Assembly: GCA_002379985.1 (NCBI GenBank)
Contig: DFVG01000027.1
Span: 1-35,359 of the forward strand
Source: Flavobacteriaceae bacterium UBA4166
GTDB taxonomy: Bacteria; Bacteroidota; Bacteroidia; Flavobacteriales; Flavobacteriaceae
DNA: 35,359 bases
Direction of reading: 5' to 3'
Below are positions 7,815 through 14,744 of this stretch, in pieces; the stretch's first letter is position 1, and every line of letters starts with the position of its first letter. The translations under genes were made by a program, and so were the position numbers. Below the pieces are notes generated by a model. The model had not been told where the DNA came from and made no database searches. It was given only the letters and a program-made list of their open reading frames with translations.

Positions 7815-8336
7815 TTAGTTAAAGCTTCGAACGATAATGGACTGGCTATTCCCTTCCATATTTATTTTCATTTTTTCTGAAATAGAATTCGTTCCGTGGA
7901 ATATTAAGTTCTGATCGCTTCCACGCTGAACGATCTCTAAGTCTTGAACGTTAGGGTTGCTACTAAAATTAAGCACTTCATGCCCATCACCATCTTGCAG
8001 AATATTTTGGATCAAGGTTCTTGCCTGTACACTTAGATATACCAAATTGTCGTTACCTGTTTGAGCAATATCCAATGTACTGGAACTACCAATTTGATTT
8101 GCAACTTCTACTGCATTTCGGTCTCCAATCTGATTTACAAAGATGATGTTATCGGAAGCGTTTGCCGTAGCTTGATTTTGACTGTTTAATAGATTATTCA
8201 TTGCTCCGTTGTTTAGTGACGTTGAGAATCCTAACGTATTCGCATTTTCACTAATGTAATTTTGGGCATTTGCTCCCGCAAAAGCCAATAGTACAAAGAA
8301 TAATAGGTTGAATAAATTGATACGACTTCGTTTCAT
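7815..8336 (-). CDS. CsgB-like minor curlin, probable nucleator
   Basis: A 173-aa secreted protein with a signal peptide ending GANAQ. It carries a few degenerate curlin units (NIIFVNQIGDRNAVEVANQIG, STLDIAQTGNDN, LQDGDGHEVL, LEIVQRGSDQNLIF), with Q-x-G spacing but much less regular than the two large curlins. It lacks the repeated NxSxVxQxG register at its C-terminus, ending instead in a basic tail (SIIVRSFN). By analogy with CsgB, which nucleates CsgA on the surface, a divergent curlin lying beside csgE fits that role. It could instead be a third structural subunit. A stem-loop at 8381-8408 separates it from the upstream curlin gene. Confidence 0.82.
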   Translation of the reverse strand: MKRSRINLFNLLFFVLLAFAGANAQNYISENANTLGFSTSLNNGAMNNLLNSQNQATANASDNIIFVNQIGDRNAVEVANQIGSSSTLDIAQTGNDNLVYLSVQARTLIQNILQDGDGHEVLNFSSNPNVQDLEIVQRGSDQNLIFHGTNSISEKMKINMEGNSQSIIVRSFN

Positions 8337-8380
8337 AACCAGACAATTAGTTGCAATATAAAAATTTTGTTTAAAAGTAA

Positions 8381-8408
8381 GAGCAAAAACGAATAGATGT
8401 TTTTGCTC
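8381..8408 (-). terminator. intercistronic hairpin between curlin A2 and csgB-like gene
   Basis: A perfect 10-bp stem (GAGCAAAAAC / GTTTTTGCTC) with an 8-base loop is followed on the minus strand by T-rich sequence (TTACTTTTAAAC). It could be a leaky terminator or an mRNA-stabilising hairpin that lowers downstream expression relative to curlin. Confidence 0.6.
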
Positions 8409-8435
8409 CTACAAAAAAGTTAGGTATGGATATTA

Positions 8436-9320
8436 TTAGTTGCTCTGTGTAACTGTAGAGCTATTTCCATTTCCAATTTGGAATACCCAGCTTGTGTGTG
8501 TGGTACCTGATTGGCTTACAGTACTACCATTGTTGTTTCCATCTTGGATGACAACACTAAAGTGTCCCATTCCATTTTGAACAACGCTGCTTGCGTTACC
8601 GTTTCCATATTGACCTACTCCAGAGATGTTGTCATTTCCGGTTTGGATCACAGCACTAATATTGGAATTACCAAACTGTTCAACAATACTAAAGTTATTG
8701 TCACCAAGTTGCTTTACGTCGCTAAAGTTGAAGTCTCCAACTTGCTCAACGCTACTTTCATTTAGGCTTCCTTGTTGGAAAACACTACTATTGTTCAAGG
8801 TTCCGTCTTGATCAACGTCACTGTCGTTGTCATTTCCTACTTGAGCAACCCCAGAACCATTGTTATTTCCGGCTTGATCTACGTCAGATTCGTTTCTGTC
8901 TCCATTTTGGTTGACTAACGAATTGTTAGCATTCCCAACCTGATCTACAGAAGAATCGTTGTCACTTCCGGTTTGAATAACAACACTTCCGTTAAAGTTA
9001 CCGTCTTGATTATCAACACTTGTATTATCATTTCCTACTTGCGTAACAAAAGCATTGTTATTGTTACCCAATTGTTCTGAATCAGAATCATTGCGATTCC
9101 CATCTTGTAGGGTCACGTGACCATTGGTCTGCCCCACTTGCACTACATCGCTTTCGTTGTCGTCTCCCAGCTGATCTACATCAGAGTTGTTCATGAATCC
9201 GGTTTGTGACACATCAGAATCGTTTCCAGATCCTAATTGATACACATCACTAGTATTAGATTGCGCGAACATGAGAGAAACAGACAATACAGCAACGATG
9301 CTAAAAAGTAATTTTCTCAT
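8436..9320 (-). CDS. csgA: major curlin subunit A2 (24 regular 11-residue units)
   Basis: A secreted amyloid subunit. A signal peptide (residues 1-20, ending LMFAQ) is followed from Asn22 by 24 complete units of exactly 11 residues with consensus N-x-S-x-V-x-Q-x-G-x-x, plus a final partial unit ending TVTQSN. No unit has an insertion or deletion. Each unit should form one beta-strand and turn of the curlin solenoid. With about 25 strands it is roughly two and a half times the repeat region of E. coli CsgA, which has five ~22-residue repeats. The repeats are acidic and Asn-rich (many DSDVDQ variants). The C-terminal residues are nearly identical to those of curlin A1, so the genes are probably paralogues. 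Hairpins flank the gene on both sides. Confidence 0.93.
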   Translation of the reverse strand: MRKLLFSIVAVLSVSLMFAQSNTSDVYQLGSGNDSDVSQTGFMNNSDVDQLGDDNESDVVQVGQTNGHVTLQDGNRNDSDSEQLGNNNNAFVTQVGNDNTSVDNQDGNFNGSVVIQTGSDNDSSVDQVGNANNSLVNQNGDRNESDVDQAGNNNGSGVAQVGNDNDSDVDQDGTLNNSSVFQQGSLNESSVEQVGDFNFSDVKQLGDNNFSIVEQFGNSNISAVIQTGNDNISGVGQYGNGNASSVVQNGMGHFSVVIQDGNNNGSTVSQSGTTHTSWVFQIGNGNSSTVTQSN

Positions 9321-9343
9321 AAATTTTAATTTGGTAGCGAAAA

Positions 9344-9376
9344 GGGACCTTCCTTGGGAGTACCCAATAAGGTCCC
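9344..9376 (-). terminator. hairpin terminator between curlin A1 and curlin A2
   Basis: A two-part stem, GGGACCTT/AAGGTCCC outside and TTGGG/CCCAA inside with a small internal bulge and a 4-base loop, is followed on the minus strand by TTTTCG. It lies 34 bases after the stop of curlin A1. Its strength suggests partial termination after the first curlin. Confidence 0.7.
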
Positions 9377-9410
9377 GATTTTCTATTAATAATGTGGCTT
9401 AGGCCTACTC

Positions 9411-10472
9411 TTAGTTACTCTGTGTAACTGTAGAGTTGTTTCCGTTACCAATTTGATCTACCAAACTACTGTGAGTAGCTCCGGTTTGAGTGGTAACGTT
9501 TGTGTTCATGTTACCATCCTGTAACGTACGGCTAAAGTTGCTTACACCATCTTGAGTAGCAGTAGCGTCGTTACTATCTCCCAATTGAGTGTTCTGAGCG
9601 TCGTTCATGTTACCATCTTGGTCAATCTCAGCGATGTTGTTGTTACCATCTTGGTAGTTACCAAAAAGCCCACCGTTAGCGATGTTATCGTTACCTGTTT
9701 GAGAAATGTAAGACTCGTTCATATCTCCATACTGTCCAGCACCAGAAGTGTTATTGTCACCATCCTGGTCATTGTCAGCGATGTTATCGTTACCCAATTG
9801 ACGGATCCCCCAGATTAACCCTGGAGAAGGATCTCCACCACGGTTGCTCACACCATTTTGGTCTGAAGTTGCAGTGTTCCCGTCACCTGTTTGAGTGATC
9901 AAGAAGTAGTTGTCATTTCCAGTTTGGAAAGAAGTTCCGAAGTTACCGTTACCGTACTGTCCGATCTCAGTGTTGTTATCGTTACCAATTTGACGGATAC
10001 CGAAGTTTCCACCGTTTGCAACGTTCGCGTTACCAACTTGGTCGATTACAGCCATGTTACGTTCTCCTTCTTGAGACGTACCAGCGTTGTTGTTGTCACC
10101 AACTGAAGAGGTAGATGATTCGTTGTCTGTACCTATTTGACGTGTACCCCAAATTAAAGATGGACCACCACCAAGGTTACCATTACCGTCTTGTAATACA
10201 ACAGACTCGTTGGTAGTACCAGACTGATCAACATCGTAGTCGTTGTTGTTTCCTTCTTGGTCAACATCAGAATCGTTAGATGTACCAGATTGTGTTACTT
10301 CAGAAGCGTTTCCGTCTCCTGTTTGATCTACATCAGAAAGGTTAGTCATTCCAGCTTGAATTACTGAAGATGAGTTGCCGCTTCCTGTTTGTGTCACTGT
10401 ACTCGTATTCGATTGAGAGTACCCAACTGCAGCAAAGATTAAAGCTGCTGCACTTAACATTAATTTTTTCAT
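9411..10472 (-). CDS. csgA: major curlin subunit A1 with insert-bearing units
   Basis: First gene of the curli operon, 353 aa. A signal peptide (1-20, ending AVGYSQ) is followed from Asn22 by 28 curlin units. Most are 11 residues (NxSxVxQxGxx), but units 8, 12, 17 and 21 carry inserts of 7, 5, 9 and 5 residues with Gly-rich and aromatic content (GGGPSLIWGTRQIG, ANGGNFGIRQIG, GGDPSPGLIWGIRQLG, ANGGLFGNYQDG). Unit 9 has Ser in place of the otherwise invariant Gln. Units 1-7 and 22-28 are uniform and resemble curlin A2, including the terminal NNSTVTQSN. The inserts should bulge as loops from one face of the solenoid. It may be a second fibre subunit or a specialised one; its order in the operon suggests high expression. 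Confidence 0.92.
   Translation of the reverse strand: MKKLMLSAAALIFAAVGYSQSNTSTVTQTGSGNSSSVIQAGMTNLSDVDQTGDGNASEVTQSGTSNDSDVDQEGNNNDYDVDQSGTTNESVVLQDGNGNLGGGPSLIWGTRQIGTDNESSTSSVGDNNNAGTSQEGERNMAVIDQVGNANVANGGNFGIRQIGNDNNTEIGQYGNGNFGTSFQTGNDNYFLITQTGDGNTATSDQNGVSNRGGDPSPGLIWGIRQLGNDNIADNDQDGDNNTSGAGQYGDMNESYISQTGNDNIANGGLFGNYQDGNNNIAEIDQDGNMNDAQNTQLGDSNDATATQDGVSNFSRTLQDGNMNTNVTTQTGATHSSLVDQIGNGNNSTVTQSN
9507..10178 (-). repeat. internal duplication of a nine-unit block in curlin A1
   Basis: Residues 99-209 (units 8-16; DNA 9846-10178) and 210-322 (units 17-25; DNA 9507-9845) share the same layout: a long insert-bearing unit with PS...LIWG-RQ-G, three plain units, a shorter insert unit with ANGG.FG, then four plain units. 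The blocks are 111 and 113 residues long. Plain units have diverged between the blocks, so the duplication is old or the layout is under selection. Confidence 0.75.
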
Positions 10473-10738
10473 AATTCTGAAAATTTAAAAGTTTAGTTAA
10501 TAAATATGTAATAGTTAGTAATCCAATTTAATAGGCACGGTTATATGCGTGCGCCAAGACGCAAGAATCAGATAAATACTTTAAAGGGGATACTAAGCAA
10601 GGATTGTTATTGTGTTACCACAACGCAGAAGTTTGTTGGAAGAAATTTGGAGCTTGGCAGGGGGATGTTACTTGCTCATCTTCAATAATTCTTATCCCTC
10701 AACTTTCTGAATCAAATATCCAAAAAAATTGGTTACGC

Positions 10739-10762
10739 GACATACGTACTTCTACGTATGTC
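10739..10762. promoter_or_regulatory. perfect inverted repeat, candidate operator of the curli operon
   Basis: Half-sites GACATACGTA and TACGTATGTC are separated by CTTC. Neither strand has a T-run after it, so it does not look like a terminator. It lies where an activator site would be expected relative to the near-consensus -7 box at 10713-10720. Confidence 0.5.
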
Positions 10763-10894
10763 ATTGATTTACAGGAAGGATAGGAAGTTTTTTCCTACAA
10801 AAAATTTTAACAAAATCGGTTCAATGGCATCTTAAATCGCCCAACAACACTAAAACTCTTAAAAATCAGAAATGTTAAATAAATGTTAAATAAA

Positions 10895-10920
10895 TAAACC
10901 GCCTCATTTGAAGCGGTTTA
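10895..10920 (-). terminator. terminator of glnN
   Basis: An 8-bp stem (TAAACCGC / GCGGTTTA), extendable inside by TCA/TGA across a mismatch, is followed on the minus strand by TTTATTTAAC. It lies 29 bases after the glnN stop. Confidence 0.75.
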
Positions 10921-10949
10921 GATTACGGTACCATGAAATTTCTATTAAA

Positions 10950-13136
10950 TTATCTGGTAAATAGTAGTTCTCTGTACTTAGTTAGCGGCCAAATTTCATC
11001 GTCTACCAATAGTTCTAACTTGTCACAATGGTATCTGATCTCTTCAAAGTAAGGTTTTACCTCGTTGCAGTACTCAAAAGCACGTTTTTCAGAATCTTCC
11101 ATTTTATTGGCTTTCTTCCTTGCTTCGATCATGTCTGTAATCCCTTGATTGATTTTGGCAATGTGATCGCTAATGCTTTCAACCAATTGCATTTGTTCTC
11201 CAGCTACTTTTTTAAAGTCATTTCCGTAGATACTTTTTAGGCCTTGTACATTTTCAATGAGAAGGTTTTGATAACGGATTGCTGTAGGGATCACATGATT
11301 TCGTGCGACATCTCCTAAAACACGCCCTTCAATCTGAATACGCATCGCGTATTCGTCTACCTGAATCTCATGACGTGCTTCAATTTCTACCTTGGTCATA
11401 ATTTCGAGATCTTCATACAGTTTGATATTCTTCTTAGAAACGTTGGCCTTTAGAGCTTCCGGAGTTGTCTTGTTGTTGCTAAGTCCGCGTTTCTTTGCTT
11501 CCTTCTCCCAAGCTTCTCCATATCCGTCTCCTTCAAATCGAATTTTCTTTGAGTCCTTAATATATTCACGAAGTACATTGAAGATGGCATCATCCTTCTT
11601 CATCTTCTTCCCTTTAATCAAGCTATCAACTTCTTCTTTAAAGTCTTGAAGTTGTCGAGCTACGATGGCATTAAGCACGGTCATGGGTTGTGCACAATTC
11701 GCCATAGATCCTACCGCTCGTAATTCAAACTTATTCCCGGTGAAGGCGAATGGAGAAGTTCTGTTTCGATCGGTGTTGTCCAATAAGATTTCTGGAATCT
11801 TACCTACTACATTCAGTTTAAGGTCTGTTTTTTCTTGAGGAGAAAGTTTTCCATCGGTTACTTTTTCTAGTTCATCCAGAACGGCTGTCAATTGCGATCC
11901 AATAAATACTGAAATGATTGCCGGAGGCGCTTCATTAGCACCTAGGCGGTGATCGTTACTAGCGCTTGCGATGGCGGCTCGAATCAGTTCTTCGTATTCA
12001 TACACCGCTTTGATCGTATTGATAAAGAACGTAAGAAATTGTAAGTTCTTCATCGGCGTGGTTCCCGGACTTAACAAATTAACACCCGTATTGGTACTCA
12101 ATGACCAGTTGTTGTGCTTTCCACTTCCGTTGATCCCTGCAAATGGTTTTTCGTGAAAGAGAACCATAAAGTTATGACGATCGGCAACTTTATCCATTAC
12201 GTCCATTAGTAAGGAGTTGTGATCTACTGCTAGGTTGGCTTCTTCAAAAATAGGCGCTAATTCAAATTGGTTGGGAGCCACTTCATTATGACGTGTTTTT
12301 ACTGGAACTCCCAACAACATACATTCATTCTCTAGATCACGCATATAATTAAGGACACGTGTAGGAATACTTCCGAAGTAATGATCATCTAATTGCTGTC
12401 CCTTAGCCGAAGCATGCCCTAATAAGGTGCGTCCAGCCAACATCAAGTCGGGTCTCGAGGAAGCCAATGCTTTATCGATTAAGAAGTACTCTTGTTCCCA
12501 ACCCAAGGTCGCATTTACTTTCGTTACACTCTTGTCAAAATACTTAGCCACCTTGGTTGCAGCATGGTCTACCGATTGTAATGCACGTAACAATGGCGTT
12601 TTATTATCTAATGCTTCTCCCGTATAGGCTACAAATACGGTAGGAATACACAGTGTTGTTCCGTAGATAAATGCGGGCGATGTTGGATCCCATGCTGTAT
12701 ATCCTCTTGCTTCAAAGGTATTTCGAATCCCCCCATTGGGAAAACTGGAAGCATCGGGCTCCTGCTGTACTAATTGTCCGCCGCCAAACTTTTCAATGGC
12801 TTGACCACCACCTGTCGTTTCAAAAAAGGCATCATGTTTCTCTGCAGTAGATCCTGTAAGCGGTTGGAACCAGTGGGTATAGTGGGTAGCTCCTTTTGAG
12901 ATCGCCCATTCTTTCATTCCGGTTGAAATGTGGTCTGCAATGTTTCGATCAATTTTAGCGCCACTTTCAATAGCGTCCATTACGCTGTTGTAAGAAGTTT
13001 TTGTTAGGTATTGACGCATCGCCGCCTCGTTGAATACGTTGCTTCCAAATATTTCAGATCGACGGTTGGGTTCTTTGACATCAACCGGTTTTCGATTGAA
13101 GGTCTCTGCAATGGCTTTAAAACGTAACGTTGACAT
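10950..13136 (-). CDS. glnN: glutamine synthetase type III
   Basis: Converts glutamate, ammonia and ATP to glutamine in the cytoplasm. The length (728 aa) and motifs are those of GSIII, the large dodecameric form common in Bacteroidota and cyanobacteria, not the ~470-aa GSI. Visible features are the N-terminal FGSNVFNEAAMRQYL, the GSIII signature VFVAYTGEALDNKTPLLRA, the metal-site GWEQEYFLIDK, AGRTLLGHASAKGQQLDDHY, the glutamate/ATP loop NGSGKHNNWSL and NEAPPAIISVFIG. The long C-terminal helical domain is complete. It is a single-gene unit: it has its own -7 box and terminator, and upstream direct repeats (13208-13249) that may bind a nitrogen-responsive regulator. Confidence 0.97.
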   Translation of the reverse strand: MSTLRFKAIAETFNRKPVDVKEPNRRSEIFGSNVFNEAAMRQYLTKTSYNSVMDAIESGAKIDRNIADHISTGMKEWAISKGATHYTHWFQPLTGSTAEKHDAFFETTGGGQAIEKFGGGQLVQQEPDASSFPNGGIRNTFEARGYTAWDPTSPAFIYGTTLCIPTVFVAYTGEALDNKTPLLRALQSVDHAATKVAKYFDKSVTKVNATLGWEQEYFLIDKALASSRPDLMLAGRTLLGHASAKGQQLDDHYFGSIPTRVLNYMRDLENECMLLGVPVKTRHNEVAPNQFELAPIFEEANLAVDHNSLLMDVMDKVADRHNFMVLFHEKPFAGINGSGKHNNWSLSTNTGVNLLSPGTTPMKNLQFLTFFINTIKAVYEYEELIRAAIASASNDHRLGANEAPPAIISVFIGSQLTAVLDELEKVTDGKLSPQEKTDLKLNVVGKIPEILLDNTDRNRTSPFAFTGNKFELRAVGSMANCAQPMTVLNAIVARQLQDFKEEVDSLIKGKKMKKDDAIFNVLREYIKDSKKIRFEGDGYGEAWEKEAKKRGLSNNKTTPEALKANVSKKNIKLYEDLEIMTKVEIEARHEIQVDEYAMRIQIEGRVLGDVARNHVIPTAIRYQNLLIENVQGLKSIYGNDFKKVAGEQMQLVESISDHIAKINQGITDMIEARKKANKMEDSEKRAFEYCNEVKPYFEEIRYHCDKLELLVDDEIWPLTKYRELLFTR

Positions 13137-13173
13137 AGGGTGTTTTATTAGATTTTTAGTTTTTTGAACGGCA

Positions 13174-13181
13174 CAAAAATA
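13174..13181 (-). promoter_or_regulatory. putative -7 element (TATTTTTG) of glnN
   Basis: The minus strand reads TATTTTTG, matching TAnnTTTG, about 37 bases upstream of the glnN ATG. The -33 TTG is not obvious, which would fit a promoter needing an activator. Confidence 0.5.
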
Positions 13182-13207
13182 ACTGTTTTACAGAAACACC
13201 CCCTATT

Positions 13208-13249
13208 TTTTCATGTTAAGTTATTAATAAAAGTAGATTTTCATGTTAA
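13208..13249 (-). promoter_or_regulatory. paired direct repeats TTAACATGAAA upstream of glnN
   Basis: The minus-strand sequence TTAACATGAAA occurs at 13208-13219 and 13238-13249 (12 bases on the plus strand, tttTCATGTTAA), exactly 30 bases apart, or about three helical turns. Both copies lie upstream of the glnN -7 box, at about -40 and -70. They could be activator sites; no known binding consensus is claimed. Confidence 0.4.
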
Positions 13250-13288
13250 CAACCCCAATAAAAATAGGGTTGCCTCTTGAAATAGAAA

Positions 13289-14242
13289 TTAATTGACGAA
13301 AGCAAGGCTTATAAACACACAATAGGCAATAACGATAACCAGTCCTTTTATTCTTCCGATTTCGAATTTCTTCGGAAGGAAAGCAAGCGGTATCAACACC
13401 GCAGCAAAGCCCAACATCCAAAAGATATCATTGGTCAGAACCATTTCACTTTTGACATCAATCGGTTGAATTAAGGCCGTAACCCCTAATACGGAAGCAA
13501 TATTGAAGATATTAGACCCGACAAGGTTTCCTAAAGAAATGGCTTTCTCCTTTTTCAGCGCTGCGATCACAGATGCTGCTAATTCGGGAATACTGGTGCC
13601 CACCGCGATCATCGTCACGGCGATCACACGCTCACTTACTCCTAGTACTGTAGCAAGGTCTACGGCGCCTGTCACTAACAGTTCGCTTCCGCCCCAGAGC
13701 GAAACACCCCCAATAAGCAACCAAAATATAATCTTGAAATTTGACGCTTTTGAAAGTCCGTCGTCAATACTATCGTCAGTAGGTTCTGTTTTTGCTTTTA
13801 GGCGTGCACGACGAATCAATAATATCAAATAGATAATAAGGAGTACAAGCAGTACTGCTCCTTCCAACCGACTCAATGATGCGCCACTCCTTAATAAAAA
13901 ATACAGCGCGACCGATAGAAACATCATTACGGGCCAATTGAATTTGTAAAAGTCACGATCGATCGCCAGTGGTGCAATAACCGCCGTGATTCCTAAAACA
14001 AGACCAATATTCGCAATATTAGAACCGATAACATTCCCCAAAGAAATATCACTGAACCCGGTTAACGCGGCGTTAAGGCTTACCAGTAGTTCAGGTGCGG
14101 AAGTGGCAAAACTCACCACTGTGAGTCCGATTACCATTTTCGAAAGATGCAATTTAAAGGATAAGGCCACTGAGGATCGAACTAAGAATTCACCCCCTAC
14201 CACCAGGAATAATAACCCAAGAAAAATGTAAAGTATGCTCAT
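13289..14242 (-). CDS. CaCA-family calcium/sodium antiporter (YrbG-like)
   Basis: Inner-membrane cation antiporter, 317 aa with about ten helices. The two inverted alpha-repeats that form the ion site are clear: SFATSAPELLVSLNAAL with GNVIGSNIANIGLVLG in the first half, and AVGTSIPELAASVIAAL with GNLVGSNIFNIASVLG in the second. A short acidic cytosolic loop (KTEPTDDSIDDG) separates the halves. The frame extends to 14278, but ATG 14242 (MSILYIFLGLLFLVVGGEFL) matches the family start, and the 12 extra residues have no counterpart. The E. coli homologue YrbG is 325 aa. It is transcribed away from the blaI operon. Confidence 0.93.
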   Translation of the reverse strand: MSILYIFLGLLFLVVGGEFLVRSSVALSFKLHLSKMVIGLTVVSFATSAPELLVSLNAALTGFSDISLGNVIGSNIANIGLVLGITAVIAPLAIDRDFYKFNWPVMMFLSVALYFLLRSGASLSRLEGAVLLVLLIIYLILLIRRARLKAKTEPTDDSIDDGLSKASNFKIIFWLLIGGVSLWGGSELLVTGAVDLATVLGVSERVIAVTMIAVGTSIPELAASVIAALKKEKAISLGNLVGSNIFNIASVLGVTALIQPIDVKSEMVLTNDIFWMLGFAAVLIPLAFLPKKFEIGRIKGLVIVIAYCVFISLAFVN

Positions 14243-14315
14243 ATTTTTATGAAACGAGAAAGATACTAAGAAACTCATGGCTTACGCAACCAGACAATAA
14301 ATAACTAAAAAAGAA

Positions 14316-14366
14316 GTTATATAACTATAGATATCGTTGTATAACTACAAAAATAGTTTATATTTG
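14316..14366 (+). promoter_or_regulatory. promoter of the blaI-M56 operon with tandem BlaI-type operators
   Basis: TTG (14337-14339), a 19-base spacer and TATATTTG (14359-14366) match the Bacteroidota promoter consensus, 20 bases before the blaI ATG. Two near-palindromes, GTTATATAAC (14316-14325) and GTTGTATAAC (14336-14345), each followed by TA, lie exactly 20 bases apart; the second covers the -33 TTG. A degenerate third copy (GTTTATATTT, 14356-14365) falls in the same 20-base phase over the -7 box. This is what is expected for repression by the encoded BlaI dimer. Confidence 0.75.
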
Positions 14367-14386
14367 TTTTGTTAACGACAATTTTC

Positions 14387-14743
14387 ATGGAACGACTTAC
14401 CAATAAAGAGGAGGAAATTATGCAAGCGCTCTGGCAATTAAAAAAAGCCTTTGTGAAAGAAATAATAGCCTTGCTACCAGAAGAACAACACTATAATACC
14501 ATATCTACTATTGTTCGAAATTTAGAGGAAAAAGGGTACGTTGCGCATCAGGCCTTCGGAAAAACCCATCAATACTATCCTACTGTTTCGAAAGAAGAAT
14601 ATATGGAGCGCTTTATGGGATTGGCAACTAAAAAATTCTTCGGAAGCAGCTACAAAAGCATGGTCTCTTTCTTTGCAAAGGAGGAAAAGATAAGTGCCGA
14701 CGAACTTCGGGAAATTTTGGAACTCATCGAAAAAGGCGATTAA
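14387..14743 (+). CDS. blaI: BlaI/MecI-family transcriptional repressor
   Basis: A 118-aa winged-helix repressor. MERLTNKEEEIMQALWQLKKAFVKEII is the typical N-terminal start of the fold, then TISTIVRNLEEKGYVAHQAFGKTHQYYPTVS is the recognition helix and wing, followed by a helical dimerisation end (EKISADELREILELIEKGD). ATG 14387 is chosen over an upstream in-frame TTG (14369), which would add six residues before the normal family start and begin only three bases after the -7 box. It lies one base before the M56 gene, and the promoter carries palindromes it probably binds. Its partner is expected to inactivate it by proteolysis directly or indirectly. The physiological signal is unknown; no beta-lactamase gene is nearby. 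Confidence 0.95.
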   Translation: MERLTNKEEEIMQALWQLKKAFVKEIIALLPEEQHYNTISTIVRNLEEKGYVAHQAFGKTHQYYPTVSKEEYMERFMGLATKKFFGSSYKSMVSFFAKEEKISADELREILELIEKGD

Positions 14744-14744
14744 T

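Larger units (their letters stand above)
10473..10949 (-). promoter_or_regulatory. 477-bp gene-free region upstream of the curli operon
   Basis: This AT-rich interval between the glnN terminator and the first curlin ATG holds no convincing ORF on either strand. It contains a perfect inverted repeat (10739-10762), a smaller one (TAGGAA/TTCCTA, 10781-10797), and no exact TAnnTTTG box on the minus strand. The nearest is GATATTTG (10713-10720), one mismatch from consensus and 18 bases downstream of the large inverted repeat. If that is the promoter, the curlin mRNA would have a leader of about 230 bases. No csgD-like regulator gene is nearby. Confidence 0.5.

Noticed and set aside
8511..10106. 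Open frames on the plus strand within the curlin genes
   Set aside because: They are antisense to the regular 33-base repeats, which keep alternative frames open; the translations are low-complexity Val/Thr/Ser strings with no start or family motif.
8436..10472. Short DNA repeats that could suggest a CRISPR array
   Set aside because: The repeats have a 33-base period that is degenerate, without unique spacers, and translate continuously into curlin units.
13201..13270. Inverted repeat CCCTATTTTT/AAAAATAGGG between antiporter and glnN
   Set aside because: The arms are 50 bases apart, and the direct repeats inside are the more convincing signal; the long-range pairing is weak evidence for a structure.
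13224..13421. Small minus-strand frame at the 3' end of the antiporter gene
   Set aside because: It overlaps the antiporter coding sequence in another frame and has no motif.
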